Below, piece after piece: positions 53,001 to 60,254 of a stretch of DNA of 64,000 bases (position 1 is the first letter of the stretch; each line of letters begins with the position of its first letter). The notes beneath the pieces are model-generated. The model made no database searches and had not been told where the DNA came from. It saw nothing but the letters and a program-made list of their open reading frames with translations. The translations under genes were made by a program, and so were the position numbers. The stretch is from the NCBI RefSeq assembly GCF_000190535.1, contig NC_015160.1, positions 1,178,001 to 1,242,000 on the forward strand, given 5' to 3'. This DNA is from Odoribacter splanchnicus DSM 20712. GTDB taxonomy: Bacteria > Bacteroidota > Bacteroidia > Bacteroidales > Marinifilaceae.

Positions 53001-53442
53001 GTAAAGGATGGCCTCCATGATCCCTTACCCGACCGGTAATTTTCCGGGATTGCGGGAGTATTCCAGCCGTTATCTGTTTCTTTCCAGCCTCGCGGATGAT
53101 CACCACCCCATCCTCTATGACAAATGAAAAACCACTTTTCACGAATATACTTTCCAACACTGTTTCCAACTTCGTTCCCTTCATCTCTACATCCACCCGT
53201 TGCATGCGATCAATTGCATCGCTGTCATACACAAAACGGTATTTGCTGATTTCTTCTAAATAACACAAAACCTCCGATACCGTAACATTTTTCATCGCGA
53301 TATCGAACTTCGTGTGTTGGGAAAACACATTAGCCTGTACATTCAATGTACACACCAATGAGATAAATACCGTTTTCATGATTAAAAACATCCGTGGTAA
53401 TTTAAGGAACACGGAATCACCTGTTCTTGATTTTTTTTCCAT
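50068..53442 (-). CDS. SusC-like TonB-dependent transporter with STN domain, second locus
   Basis: The 1,124-residue protein has a signal segment (MKTVFISLVCTLNVQANVFSQ), an STN domain (FDIAMKNVTVSEVLCYLEEISKYRFVY to VVIIREAG), a CarboxypepD_reg-like domain (ITGRVRDHGGHPLPGVTVV) and a plug beginning DEVVVTGIFSKSKESYTGA. The plug holds VQIRGAANM and LLKDASATAIYGSRGANGVIVITT. The barrel ends SFTLSVMF. It is clearly a paralogue of the SusC at 39160-42507, with the same domain order and near-identical plug motifs. The STN domain links it to FecR. It is separated from fecR by 103 bp that contain two hairpins. Confidence 0.92.
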   Translation of the reverse strand: MEKKSRTGDSVFLKLPRMFLIMKTVFISLVCTLNVQANVFSQHTKFDIAMKNVTVSEVLCYLEEISKYRFVYDSDAIDRMQRVDVEMKGTKLETVLESIFVKSGFSFVIEDGVVIIREAGKKQITAGILPQSRKITGRVRDHGGHPLPGVTVVLKGTSVGVVTDVDGHFKMDLPADHETVLVFSFVGMKTQEVYYKGEKELNVVMEEEVKQMDEVVVTGIFSKSKESYTGAVSVITEKELKSFGNRNILTTLRNIDPSFNILESNEWGSNPNRLPEVQIRGAANMPDIDQLQSDTKAELNTPLIIMDGFEITLERMMDLDDSEVETITLLKDASATAIYGSRGANGVIVITTKEPEPGKLRFAYTGSLNLEVPDLSDYDVLNAREKLDLELRSGYYDGVRAEYEVQLKQKYNEILQQVERGVNTYWLSKPLRVGVGHRHNIKLEGGDPSFRYSATVQYNDVAGVMKESFRRTFNGGINLSYKTSDLIFRNQLTIGLNKAQESPYGTFDQYVKLNPYWTATDENGNVKRFFDEDYSYWGGNNPANPLYNATLNTKETSDYTNITNNFSIEWKPVQEFTLRGTFGIYTQTNNSDKYLPPEHTAFADYADDDYFRRGTYDYTTSRSSRYNFSLTANYSKVFAEKHMIYAGLNMDLEDQKSQRYSFSVEGFPSGALDFLAVAMQYKENGKPGGSESKSRRVGFVGNASYSFEDRYFVDASFRTDGSSLYGADKRFAPFWSAGIGWNIHRENFMSNVDWINRLKIRASVGETGSNNFSAYEAMVTYTYSLSDRYYNWMGANLKALANPDLEWQKTMKYNTGVEVNLLNNRLNMICDLYLERTNGLMSSLELPPSNGFTSYKANIGKLENKGFELKVTGYLLRDTERELIWSVTGSLVRNKDKIIKLSEAMKEANATLLATGGATPNKVWQEGDSQNAIYAVPSLGIDPSNGRELFLKKSGEVTYTWDARDRVFCGVDQPDYRGNINTMFMWRDLSVNLSFGYEWGGQQYNSTLINRVENADKKYNVDRRVYEDRWKEPGDRTFFKGIKETTATQATSRFVQDEATFTCQNLNITYDLKGNKWLRHNLGIQTLTLKGDIADLFRISTIKQERGTSYPFSRQFSFTLSVMF

Positions 53443-53474
53443 ACTTTTGTAGTTAGAGTTTATAACAATTTTTT

Positions 53475-53537
53475 GCTCTATGTCGGTAGAGCAAGGGTTT
53501 TATAACTAAAGGCGGGGTATATGCCACTATACTCCGC
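53475..53537. other. Two hairpins in the fecR-susC gap of the second locus
   Basis: TTGCTCTA/TAGAGCAA (about 53473-53494) and GCGGGGTATA/TATACTCCGC (53512-53521, 53528-53537, one G-T) lie between the fecR stop and the susC start. The second may act as a partial terminator or RNA-processing site that sets fecR and susC levels apart. Confidence 0.45.
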
Positions 53538-53545
53538 TGTTTTTA

Positions 53546-54694
53546 TTATTCCACAATAATACACTGCCCCTGAATACGGAAATGCACACGTCCCGTTTTT
53601 TCAATCTTCGACAATATTTTATTTATATTGTCATAGCGTTCCAAATTCAGAGTAAAACGGGCATTCTTCAAGTCCGGAACTGCAAAAAATACCTCTACAT
53701 CATACCAGCGTGCCAACCTCGTCATCACTTCTTCCAGCCTTGTCCGCGTAAAACGGAATTCTCCCCTGGTCCAGCCGATATACTCTTCAGCAACCACTTT
53801 TCTCACCCGGATTTGTCCTTCCTGCTTATCTACAAGAGCCTGTTCATCCGGGCTCAACAGTTGCCGGTGCTCTTCTGTCTTCACCTCGACCCGCCCTTCG
53901 ACCAAAGTCATCTTTACCTCTTTAGTTTCGGGATAAGCCTCCACATTGAATAAAGTCCCCGTCACTAACACTTCTATTTCATCCACTTTCACGACAAACG
54001 GCTGTTTTTCTTTTTTCGCCACTTCAAAACATGCCTCCCCTTTCATGATTACTTCCCGGTTTTCTCCTGTGAAACGGACCGGATAAATCAGCTGCGACTC
54101 AGCATTCAGCCATACTTTCGTTCCATCCGACAGTATCAGCCGGTATTCACTTCCCCGGGGGACCCGTACCGTATTCATTTCCTGTACCGGAACTTCTTCT
54201 TGTTCCTCTGTCTGGTAACTCACGACGTTCTCTTCTATCCTGATTTTCGTTCCCTTTCCAGCATCGACCACCCTTTCCTGTCTCTTTCCCAAATCAATTA
54301 ATTCTCCATTACCGAGAATCAACACAGTCCCCGCACACCGGTCATTCCCCGACCGAGATATATTCAAATCATCAGCCGGTAGAAATATCCACCCCAATCC
54401 CAGGAGCAAAATCACTCCGGCACAAACAGCAGCCCCCGAATGCCAGGACCAGAATAGCCTCCTCGTACGGGGAAGTTTGCTCCACACTCCTTTCCAGGCT
54501 TTATGCAAATCCGGATGCTCCGTTCTCCGTAAATCAACAATCAGACGCTTACATATAATCTCATATTCTTTTTCATGGGATTCCGATTCTTTCCACCACT
54601 TCTGAAACCGTTCCTCTTCTTCCGGAGTAATAGTCCCCATAAGCCGGCAGCTAATCAAATGTGCAAGTTCATACCTATTTTCAAACCCTCTCAT
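53546..54694 (-). CDS. FecR family anti-sigma factor, second locus
   Basis: The start at 54694 (MRGFENRYELAHLISCRLMG) aligns with the start of the first-locus FecR; the ATG nine codons earlier does not. The 382-residue product has the cytoplasmic helical part, a membrane segment (AAVCAGVILLLGLGWIFL) and the FecR domain (VPRGSEYRLILSDGTKVWLNAESQLIYP, EVIMKGEACFEVAKKEKQPFVV). The C-terminal part (LEEVMTRLARWYDVEVFF) should contact the STN domain of SusC. The sigma gene is divergent, 111 bp away, unlike the arrangement of the first locus. Confidence 0.92.
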   Translation of the reverse strand: MRGFENRYELAHLISCRLMGTITPEEEERFQKWWKESESHEKEYEIICKRLIVDLRRTEHPDLHKAWKGVWSKLPRTRRLFWSWHSGAAVCAGVILLLGLGWIFLPADDLNISRSGNDRCAGTVLILGNGELIDLGKRQERVVDAGKGTKIRIEENVVSYQTEEQEEVPVQEMNTVRVPRGSEYRLILSDGTKVWLNAESQLIYPVRFTGENREVIMKGEACFEVAKKEKQPFVVKVDEIEVLVTGTLFNVEAYPETKEVKMTLVEGRVEVKTEEHRQLLSPDEQALVDKQEGQIRVRKVVAEEYIGWTRGEFRFTRTRLEEVMTRLARWYDVEVFFAVPDLKNARFTLNLERYDNINKILSKIEKTGRVHFRIQGQCIIVE

Positions 54695-54762
54695 TTCTAT
54701 GTGTATTTTATACTGAAACACTTAAAATCAACAAGTGGGTGTGCGCATCTGAAAAAAAAAAT

Positions 54763-54770
54763 TACTTTTG
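54763..54770 (+). promoter_or_regulatory. -7 box of the second ECF sigma gene
   Basis: TACTTTTG matches TAnnTTTG and lies 35 bases before the ATG at 54806, within the divergent fecR-sigma space. Confidence 0.6.
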
Positions 54771-54805
54771 TTTCCGAATATCAGTATAAACGACCGGCAA
54801 ATAAA

Positions 54806-55330
54806 ATGCTTCTAAACAATAAAAGATTTGAATTATTTTTCAATACTTACTATGAACCTGTCTATCTCTTCTCCTTAAAATATGTAAGAGAAGAGCCTGT
54901 AGCTCAGGATATAGCTCAGAATGTTTTTGTCCGTTTATACGAGAAGAGAGAAAATTTTTACGCCATCGAAAAAGCCAAATCTTTCGCTTATACGACTGCA
55001 CACAACCTTTGTCTTAATCATTTGCGACATTCCCAGATCGCACAAAAATATATTTCACAACGGGAAGAGGAAGAAGAGCAAAATTGTCTTCACGAAATTA
55101 CTTATCAGGAAACACTCCGTTTACTCAGTTTCGCCATCAGCCAATTGCCCCCGCAAACCCGGGAAATTATCCAGCTCGGTTTGGAGGGCAACAATAATAC
55201 TGAAATCGCAGATCTTCTGCATATCTCTGTCAACACCGTCAAATCAATGAAAAAAAGTGCATACAGACGGTTACGGGAAATACTCGGAAAGGAATACACA
55301 TTACTTATCCTCAAATTGCTCGGTTGGTAA
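54806..55330 (+). CDS. ECF sigma factor (Bacteroides expansion type), second locus
   Basis: The start at 54806 (MLLNNKRFELFFNTYY) gives 174 residues; the long upstream extension overlaps fecR and lies before the -7 box. Region 2 has YVREEPVAQDIAQNVFVRLYEK and SFAYTTAHNLCLNHLRHSQ. Region 4 has LPPQTREIIQLGLEGNNNTEIADLLHISVNTVKSMKKSAYRRL. It should direct transcription of the fecR-susC-susD operon on the opposite strand. It ends 11 bp before the convergent antiporter gene. Confidence 0.9.
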   Translation: MLLNNKRFELFFNTYYEPVYLFSLKYVREEPVAQDIAQNVFVRLYEKRENFYAIEKAKSFAYTTAHNLCLNHLRHSQIAQKYISQREEEEEQNCLHEITYQETLRLLSFAISQLPPQTREIIQLGLEGNNNTEIADLLHISVNTVKSMKKSAYRRLREILGKEYTLLILKLLGW

Positions 55331-55341
55331 AACCGTAAATT

Positions 55342-56781
55342 TTACTGTCCTTTCCGATTTCTCCTGGCCATAACCGTGCTGATAAGGATCGGAATGCCCA
55401 CAAATACTACCGTACCGACAATTACTAACCCCGTATAAAAGGCAGGACTACCGACCGGCAACTGCGAAGGTGGAAAAAAGGTAACGATAAATGAAAAGGC
55501 GACAGCCAGAAAACCGACTCCCGCAATCAGCCACATGCCCATCTTACCTCCGGGCACTTTATAACTTCTTTTCAGATCAGGTTGAGTATACCGCAATTTT
55601 ATTCCTGAAGCATACATCATCATATACATAACGAGGTAAAGTCCGATCGTCAAAGCACTCAACAAAAAGAAAGCCACACTGACATCATCCATAATGATAT
55701 ACAGGGAAGATAAAACCGATACAATAGCTCCCTGAATAAAAAGGATATGAGTCTGTACCCCATTCCGATTGGTTTTTTTCAGGAAATCAGGCAATTGTCC
55801 ATCGTTAGCCGTCCATAATAATCCACGGCTAGGGCCGGAAATCCATGACATAACCCCGGCCAAAGCTCCGAAAGCCGCTAACAATCCCATCACATTAGTC
55901 AACCACCCGATATGATAATGACCGAACAATTGCTGAAAACTGACGAACAATCCGGCTTGTAAGTTGATCTGATCATAAGGAGTAACTATCGCTACTGCCA
56001 GAGAACCTAAAGTGAACAAGGCAAAAGAAATCAAGGCAGCTAAAAACATGGCAGCAGGAAATTGTTTTTGAGGTTCTTTCATTTCCCGGACATGTACGGC
56101 ATGTACCTCGACTCCGGCAAACAACAGTAAAATACCCGCCAAAAAAGCGATATCACTGATCCCCGTCATATGAGGGAAAAAACGCGGATGTACATGCCCG
56201 GCATTTACGTTGACCACTTGAGTAACCGTATCCGGGACATGTTCGAAAGCAATCGGATTACCTCCTGCAATCCAAATAATCGCCATAACGATAATGACCA
56301 CTCCGGGCAATACGGTTCCTAATAAAAATCCCTGACTGGTAATCCGGGAAATAATCGAGGTGCCCTTAAAGGTCAACCAGGTAGCCAGCCAATACATAGC
56401 AATAGAAAACACCCCTACAAACCAGCCATTCTGCGACAAGTCGGGTTTTCCGATCATATATGCGATAGAGGCGGCTGCAAATCCAAGTACTGTCGGATAC
56501 CAGACCACATTCTGAATCCATTGTAAAAAAATCGCCGTAAATCCCATTTTCCGGTTAAAGGCTTCTTTCACCCAAGTATATACTCCACCACCCCGGTCGG
56601 CAAAAGCGCTACCTAATTCGGCAGCGACCAAAGCCGCCGGTATCAGGAACAGGAAAGTAGCAAAGAAAATGTAAAAAAACATCGTCAGCTCCTCCTGAGC
56701 CATCATCGGCAATCCTCTCAAACTAATCACTGCAGCTGCCGTCATCAAGGCCAACTGCCAAGTTGAAATATTTTTCTTCAT
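55342..56781 (-). CDS. APC-superfamily amino acid antiporter, GadC-like
   Basis: The 479-residue protein has 12 membrane segments and the glutamate:GABA-antiporter-type start WQLALMTAAAVISLRGLPMMAQEE. It keeps the GGGVYTWVKEAFNRKMGF and ISGPSRGLLWTANDGQLPDFLKKTN segments typical of this branch. GadC exchanges glutamate for GABA and consumes cytoplasmic protons when paired with a decarboxylase. No decarboxylase or glutaminase gene is in the window, so the substrate pair is open. A short charged C-terminus (MARRNRKGQ) is present rather than the long GadC plug. Confidence 0.82.
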   Translation of the reverse strand: MKKNISTWQLALMTAAAVISLRGLPMMAQEELTMFFYIFFATFLFLIPAALVAAELGSAFADRGGGVYTWVKEAFNRKMGFTAIFLQWIQNVVWYPTVLGFAAASIAYMIGKPDLSQNGWFVGVFSIAMYWLATWLTFKGTSIISRITSQGFLLGTVLPGVVIIVMAIIWIAGGNPIAFEHVPDTVTQVVNVNAGHVHPRFFPHMTGISDIAFLAGILLLFAGVEVHAVHVREMKEPQKQFPAAMFLAALISFALFTLGSLAVAIVTPYDQINLQAGLFVSFQQLFGHYHIGWLTNVMGLLAAFGALAGVMSWISGPSRGLLWTANDGQLPDFLKKTNRNGVQTHILFIQGAIVSVLSSLYIIMDDVSVAFFLLSALTIGLYLVMYMMMYASGIKLRYTQPDLKRSYKVPGGKMGMWLIAGVGFLAVAFSFIVTFFPPSQLPVGSPAFYTGLVIVGTVVFVGIPILISTVMARRNRKGQ

Positions 56782-56836
56782 TCCAATAAATTTTAATTAA
56801 TCAACCTCATTTATTAACCTACTAACGAAATAAGTC

Positions 56837-56844
56837 TATTTTTG
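56837..56844 (+). promoter_or_regulatory. Possible -7 box for the YetF-like gene
   Basis: TATTTTTG matches TAnnTTTG, 76 bases before the ATG at 56921, in the 139-bp divergent space. Confidence 0.4.
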
Positions 56845-56920
56845 GTTGCTTTCTGTATCGGCTAAAAATTCGGGAATTTGTAACAAAGCTTTTGCAAAAG
56901 CGTAATTCTCCTAATTCAGA

Positions 56921-57616
56921 ATGAAATTAAGGTATATTATGATCCTCAGCATTATTATCAAAATCATCATCGGTATGTCCGGAGTGATCTTTTTTCTCCG
57001 CATCTCAGGCAAGACACAAATGGCCCAGCTCACTCCCCTCGACTCGGTCAATGCATTTGTTTTAGGAGCTCTGATCGGAGGCGTGATTTATAATCCGGAC
57101 TTGTCGGTATGGTATATGATCTTTGCGCTCGGAACCTGGACAATCGTCAATATGACTATCCGCTACTTGCTGCGTTTCAGTCTGATCAGGCGTTTAGTCA
57201 AAGGAGATACGGTTATGATCGTCAGGAACGGACAAATCAATCTCAAAGAATTCAAACGTAACGGTCTGGAAATGGAACAATTCCGGACCATGTTGCGGGA
57301 AGTGGGTATATTCTCGATGTTCGATGTAGACGATGCCCGCTTCGAGACAAACGGCAAGCTCACCGTTTCACTGAAACGAAATATTTCCGAATCTTATCTT
57401 TTTGTCAATAATGGATCGATCCTGCAAAGTTCACTGGATAATGCCGGAAAAAAGGAAACCTGGCTACTGGCTCAATTAAAAAAACTGGGATACGAAGATA
57501 TCGATTCGCTCTTCTGCGTGGAATGGACCCCTGGCAAGGGATTTTATATTGCTGCTAAAAACACGGATTCTCACAAAAGTGGTCAGGCACATTCCGATAA
57601 CGATATTTCGAATTGA
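56921..57616 (+). CDS. YetF/DUF421 family membrane protein
   Basis: The 231-residue protein has three N-terminal membrane segments (about residues 5-27, 45-58, 63-88) followed by the conserved DUF421 soluble part: RISGKTQMAQLTPLDSVNAFVLGALIGG, VMIVRNGQINLKEFKRNGLEMEQFRTMLRE and IFSMFDVDDARFETNGKLTV. YetF of Bacillus is the name-giving member, linked to spore or cell-envelope functions; no biochemical role is settled. It lies 47 bp before the NhaC-type gene but that gene has its own -7 box. Confidence 0.82.
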   Translation: MKLRYIMILSIIIKIIIGMSGVIFFLRISGKTQMAQLTPLDSVNAFVLGALIGGVIYNPDLSVWYMIFALGTWTIVNMTIRYLLRFSLIRRLVKGDTVMIVRNGQINLKEFKRNGLEMEQFRTMLREVGIFSMFDVDDARFETNGKLTVSLKRNISESYLFVNNGSILQSSLDNAGKKETWLLAQLKKLGYEDIDSLFCVEWTPGKGFYIAAKNTDSHKSGQAHSDNDISN

Positions 57617-57633
57617 TTTTTCAATTAATCCGT

Positions 57634-57641
57634 TAACTTTG
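57634..57641 (+). promoter_or_regulatory. -7 box for the NhaC-type gene
   Basis: TAACTTTG matches TAnnTTTG, 22 bases before the ATG at 57664. Confidence 0.65.
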
Positions 57642-57663
57642 CACGCTGAAAATATAAAAATAC

Positions 57664-58953
57664 ATGAAGCAATACACGCAGCAACCTTCTTTACTGGCTT
57701 TAAGTCCTTTATTTATATTTCTGGGAGTCTACCTGGTCACTTCTCTTATCGCCGATGATTTTTATAAAGTACCGATCACTGTCGCTTTCGTGATCTCTTC
57801 CATCGCAGCTATCGCCATGACCCGTCATCTCGGTCTGAGTGAAAGGATCGCTCATTTCTCCGGAGGTGCTTCGGATAAAAATATCCTTTTGATGATCTGG
57901 ATATTTATTCTGGCGGGAGCCTTCGCCCAATCGGCCAAAGCGATGGGAGCCATAGACGCCACGGTCAATCTGACTTTACACATTCTTCCGGACAACCTGC
58001 TTTTGGCCGGTATCTTTATCGCCGCTTGTTTTATTTCTTTATCGGTCGGGACCTCCGTCGGAACGATCGTAGCCCTCACTCCTGTTGCTGTAGGAATCGC
58101 CGATAAAACCGGTGTAGAACTAGCCTATATGGTAGCTATTGTCGTCGGAGGGGCCTTCTTCGGAGATAATCTTTCGTTTATCTCTGACACTACCATTGCA
58201 GCCACCAAAACTCAAGGGTGTGAAATGAGAGATAAATTCAAGGTCAATAGTTTAATTGTCATGCCGGCAGCCATCCTATTGCTCTTTTATTATGTCTTTG
58301 CCGGCATGCACATCCATACCCCCACGCAGATCGAAGCCGTCGAATGGATCAAGGTTATCCCTTATCTCATCGTTCTCGCAACTGCTTTAGCCGGCATAAA
58401 TGTCATGCTCGTATTATTTCTGGGGATATTAACTTCCGGGCTTATCGGTATACTCTCTTCCGGTTTCGATTTGTTCGGCTGGTTCGGTGCTATGGGAGCA
58501 GGTATCACAGGCATGGGGGAATTGATCATTATCACTTTATTGGCCGGAGGTATGCTCGAAATGATCCGATACAACGGAGGGATCGATTACATCATCGTCA
58601 AACTCACCCGACATGTCAATTCCAAACGTGCCGGAGAGCTGAGTATCGCCGGTTTAGTCTGTCTGGCCAATCTTTGTACGGCCAACAACACGATCGCTGT
58701 CATCACCATCGGTCCTATAGCTAAAAATATAGCTGACAGATTCGGCATCGACTGCCGTAAATCTGCCAGCATATTAGATACATTTTCTTGTTTTATCCAG
58801 GGAATCATACCCTATGGAGCTCAAATGCTGATCGCTGCAGGTCTGGCCTCCATCTCCCCGCTTTCCATCATTCAATACCTGTACTATCCGATGCTGATCG
58901 GGATATGTGCCCTATCGGCTATCGTCTTCCGGTATCCGCGCCGTTATTCCTGA
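57664..58953 (+). CDS. NhaC-family Na+/H+ antiporter
   Basis: The 429-residue protein has about 11-12 membrane segments. The conserved SLSVGTSVGTIVALTPVAVGIADKTG and GGAFFGDNLSFISDTTIAATKTQGCEMRDKF stretches mark the NhaC superfamily; the GDNLSFISDT acidic residues are the likely ion-binding site. A second family segment is CLANLCTANNTIAVITIGPIAKNIA. It exports Na+ (or related ions) in exchange for protons across the inner membrane. Its stop is 5 bp from the convergent TolC gene end. Confidence 0.88.
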   Translation: MKQYTQQPSLLALSPLFIFLGVYLVTSLIADDFYKVPITVAFVISSIAAIAMTRHLGLSERIAHFSGGASDKNILLMIWIFILAGAFAQSAKAMGAIDATVNLTLHILPDNLLLAGIFIAACFISLSVGTSVGTIVALTPVAVGIADKTGVELAYMVAIVVGGAFFGDNLSFISDTTIAATKTQGCEMRDKFKVNSLIVMPAAILLLFYYVFAGMHIHTPTQIEAVEWIKVIPYLIVLATALAGINVMLVLFLGILTSGLIGILSSGFDLFGWFGAMGAGITGMGELIIITLLAGGMLEMIRYNGGIDYIIVKLTRHVNSKRAGELSIAGLVCLANLCTANNTIAVITIGPIAKNIADRFGIDCRKSASILDTFSCFIQGIIPYGAQMLIAAGLASISPLSIIQYLYYPMLIGICALSAIVFRYPRRYS

Positions 58954-58958
58954 CAGAC

Positions 58959-60227
58959 TCAACGGTCCGTTCCCCCCAAAGCTTTGGCATACTCGGCCAA
59001 GGCTACTTTATATTGATAGTTGACAGAAACCACATTGGTGTACGCCTGTAACCAGCTCACCTGGGCCGACAACACATCGATAATCGGCAGTTTCCCTTCA
59101 TTATAACTAAACGTATTCAACGTCAGGTTGTCCTTTGCTATATCGAGAGAAGAATATACGATCTCCAGCTTTTTGGATATTTCGATCACATTCACCCAGG
59201 CATTATTCAGCTCTTTACTTACCTGGTCCTTGAGCTGGCTTCTTTCCAGTTCTTTGGTCCATTCCTGGGTCCGGCTCAATCTCACATTCTGCCGCATTTC
59301 TCCCCAATGGAACACCGGTATATTGATTTGTGCATAAGCCGTAGTCGCCCATTGAGCCTTTCCGTCCACATTCAACAAAGTCGTTCCGTATTTTTCTTTT
59401 ATACCGACAGCCAATTGGGGCAAATACTTCGAACGGGCCATATCGGTCTGCAATTTCGCCATCTCTATCCCCATAATGGCAGATTGATAGTCGGCTCTTC
59501 TTTCCAGGGCCTTATTCAACCCTTCCTGCTTAGGAACCCAAAGCACTTTTTGAATAGAATCGGTCAAAACTACAGCAGCATCCGGCTCCACTCCCATCAT
59601 AATATTCAAAGATTGCAGTGCTGTCTTATAATTCGTCGAATTCGTATTCAATTGTAGTTCAGCTTCTTTCAAACGATTCTGCACCATCAATACATCTGTT
59701 TTACTGATAGCTCCTTCTTCAAACCGTTTATTTACAATCTCATACAATTCCCTTACAATCTGAACGAATTGTTCCGAAAGCTCATACAGATTGCGGTTTG
59801 CGGCCACCGACCAATAGCTGACATCGGCGGCATAAATCATGTTATCCACTGTATGTTCTACCGACAACTGAGCAATAGCATGTTGCAATTTAGCTACATC
59901 ATATTGTTTCCGGACAGCGCTCCCGGAATAGACATTCTGTACCAATCCGGCTTCTACTCCATAATTATCGTGTTTCAGGTCGGTTCCGGGCAAGAACTCC
60001 ACCTTCTCCAACTGATAGGAATAGTTTCCGGTAATATCCAATTTCGGAAAAAAGCCCGTTTTAATTCCTTTCAGGGAATATAAAGCCCCGTTTACAGCCT
60101 GTTGGGACTTTTGGATATCCTGATTATATTCCAACACTTTTTGCCGGTATTGTTCCACCGACAAGGTCTGGGCGTCAACTATTCCACCCCAAAGTATTGC
60201 TCCGACGATTAAATATATTTTTTTCAT
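58959..60227 (-). CDS. TolC family outer-membrane efflux protein
   Basis: The 422-residue protein has a signal peptide (MKKIYLIVGAILWGGIVDAQ) and the TolC repeat: two copies of long helical coiled coils (LYELSEQFVQIVRELYEIVNKRFEEGAISKTDVLMVQNRLKEAE and LDIAKDNLTLNTFSYNEGKLPIIDVLSAQVSWLQAY), with FxxG and E-G-x-I-S/K-x-D motifs. It forms the outer-membrane channel of the tripartite pump. It starts 27 bp after the RND gene and is the last gene of the leftward efflux operon. Confidence 0.9.
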   Translation of the reverse strand: MKKIYLIVGAILWGGIVDAQTLSVEQYRQKVLEYNQDIQKSQQAVNGALYSLKGIKTGFFPKLDITGNYSYQLEKVEFLPGTDLKHDNYGVEAGLVQNVYSGSAVRKQYDVAKLQHAIAQLSVEHTVDNMIYAADVSYWSVAANRNLYELSEQFVQIVRELYEIVNKRFEEGAISKTDVLMVQNRLKEAELQLNTNSTNYKTALQSLNIMMGVEPDAAVVLTDSIQKVLWVPKQEGLNKALERRADYQSAIMGIEMAKLQTDMARSKYLPQLAVGIKEKYGTTLLNVDGKAQWATTAYAQINIPVFHWGEMRQNVRLSRTQEWTKELERSQLKDQVSKELNNAWVNVIEISKKLEIVYSSLDIAKDNLTLNTFSYNEGKLPIIDVLSAQVSWLQAYTNVVSVNYQYKVALAEYAKALGGTDR

Positions 60228-60254
60228 TCCGTTTATTTTTATCCTTTCTTTTTA

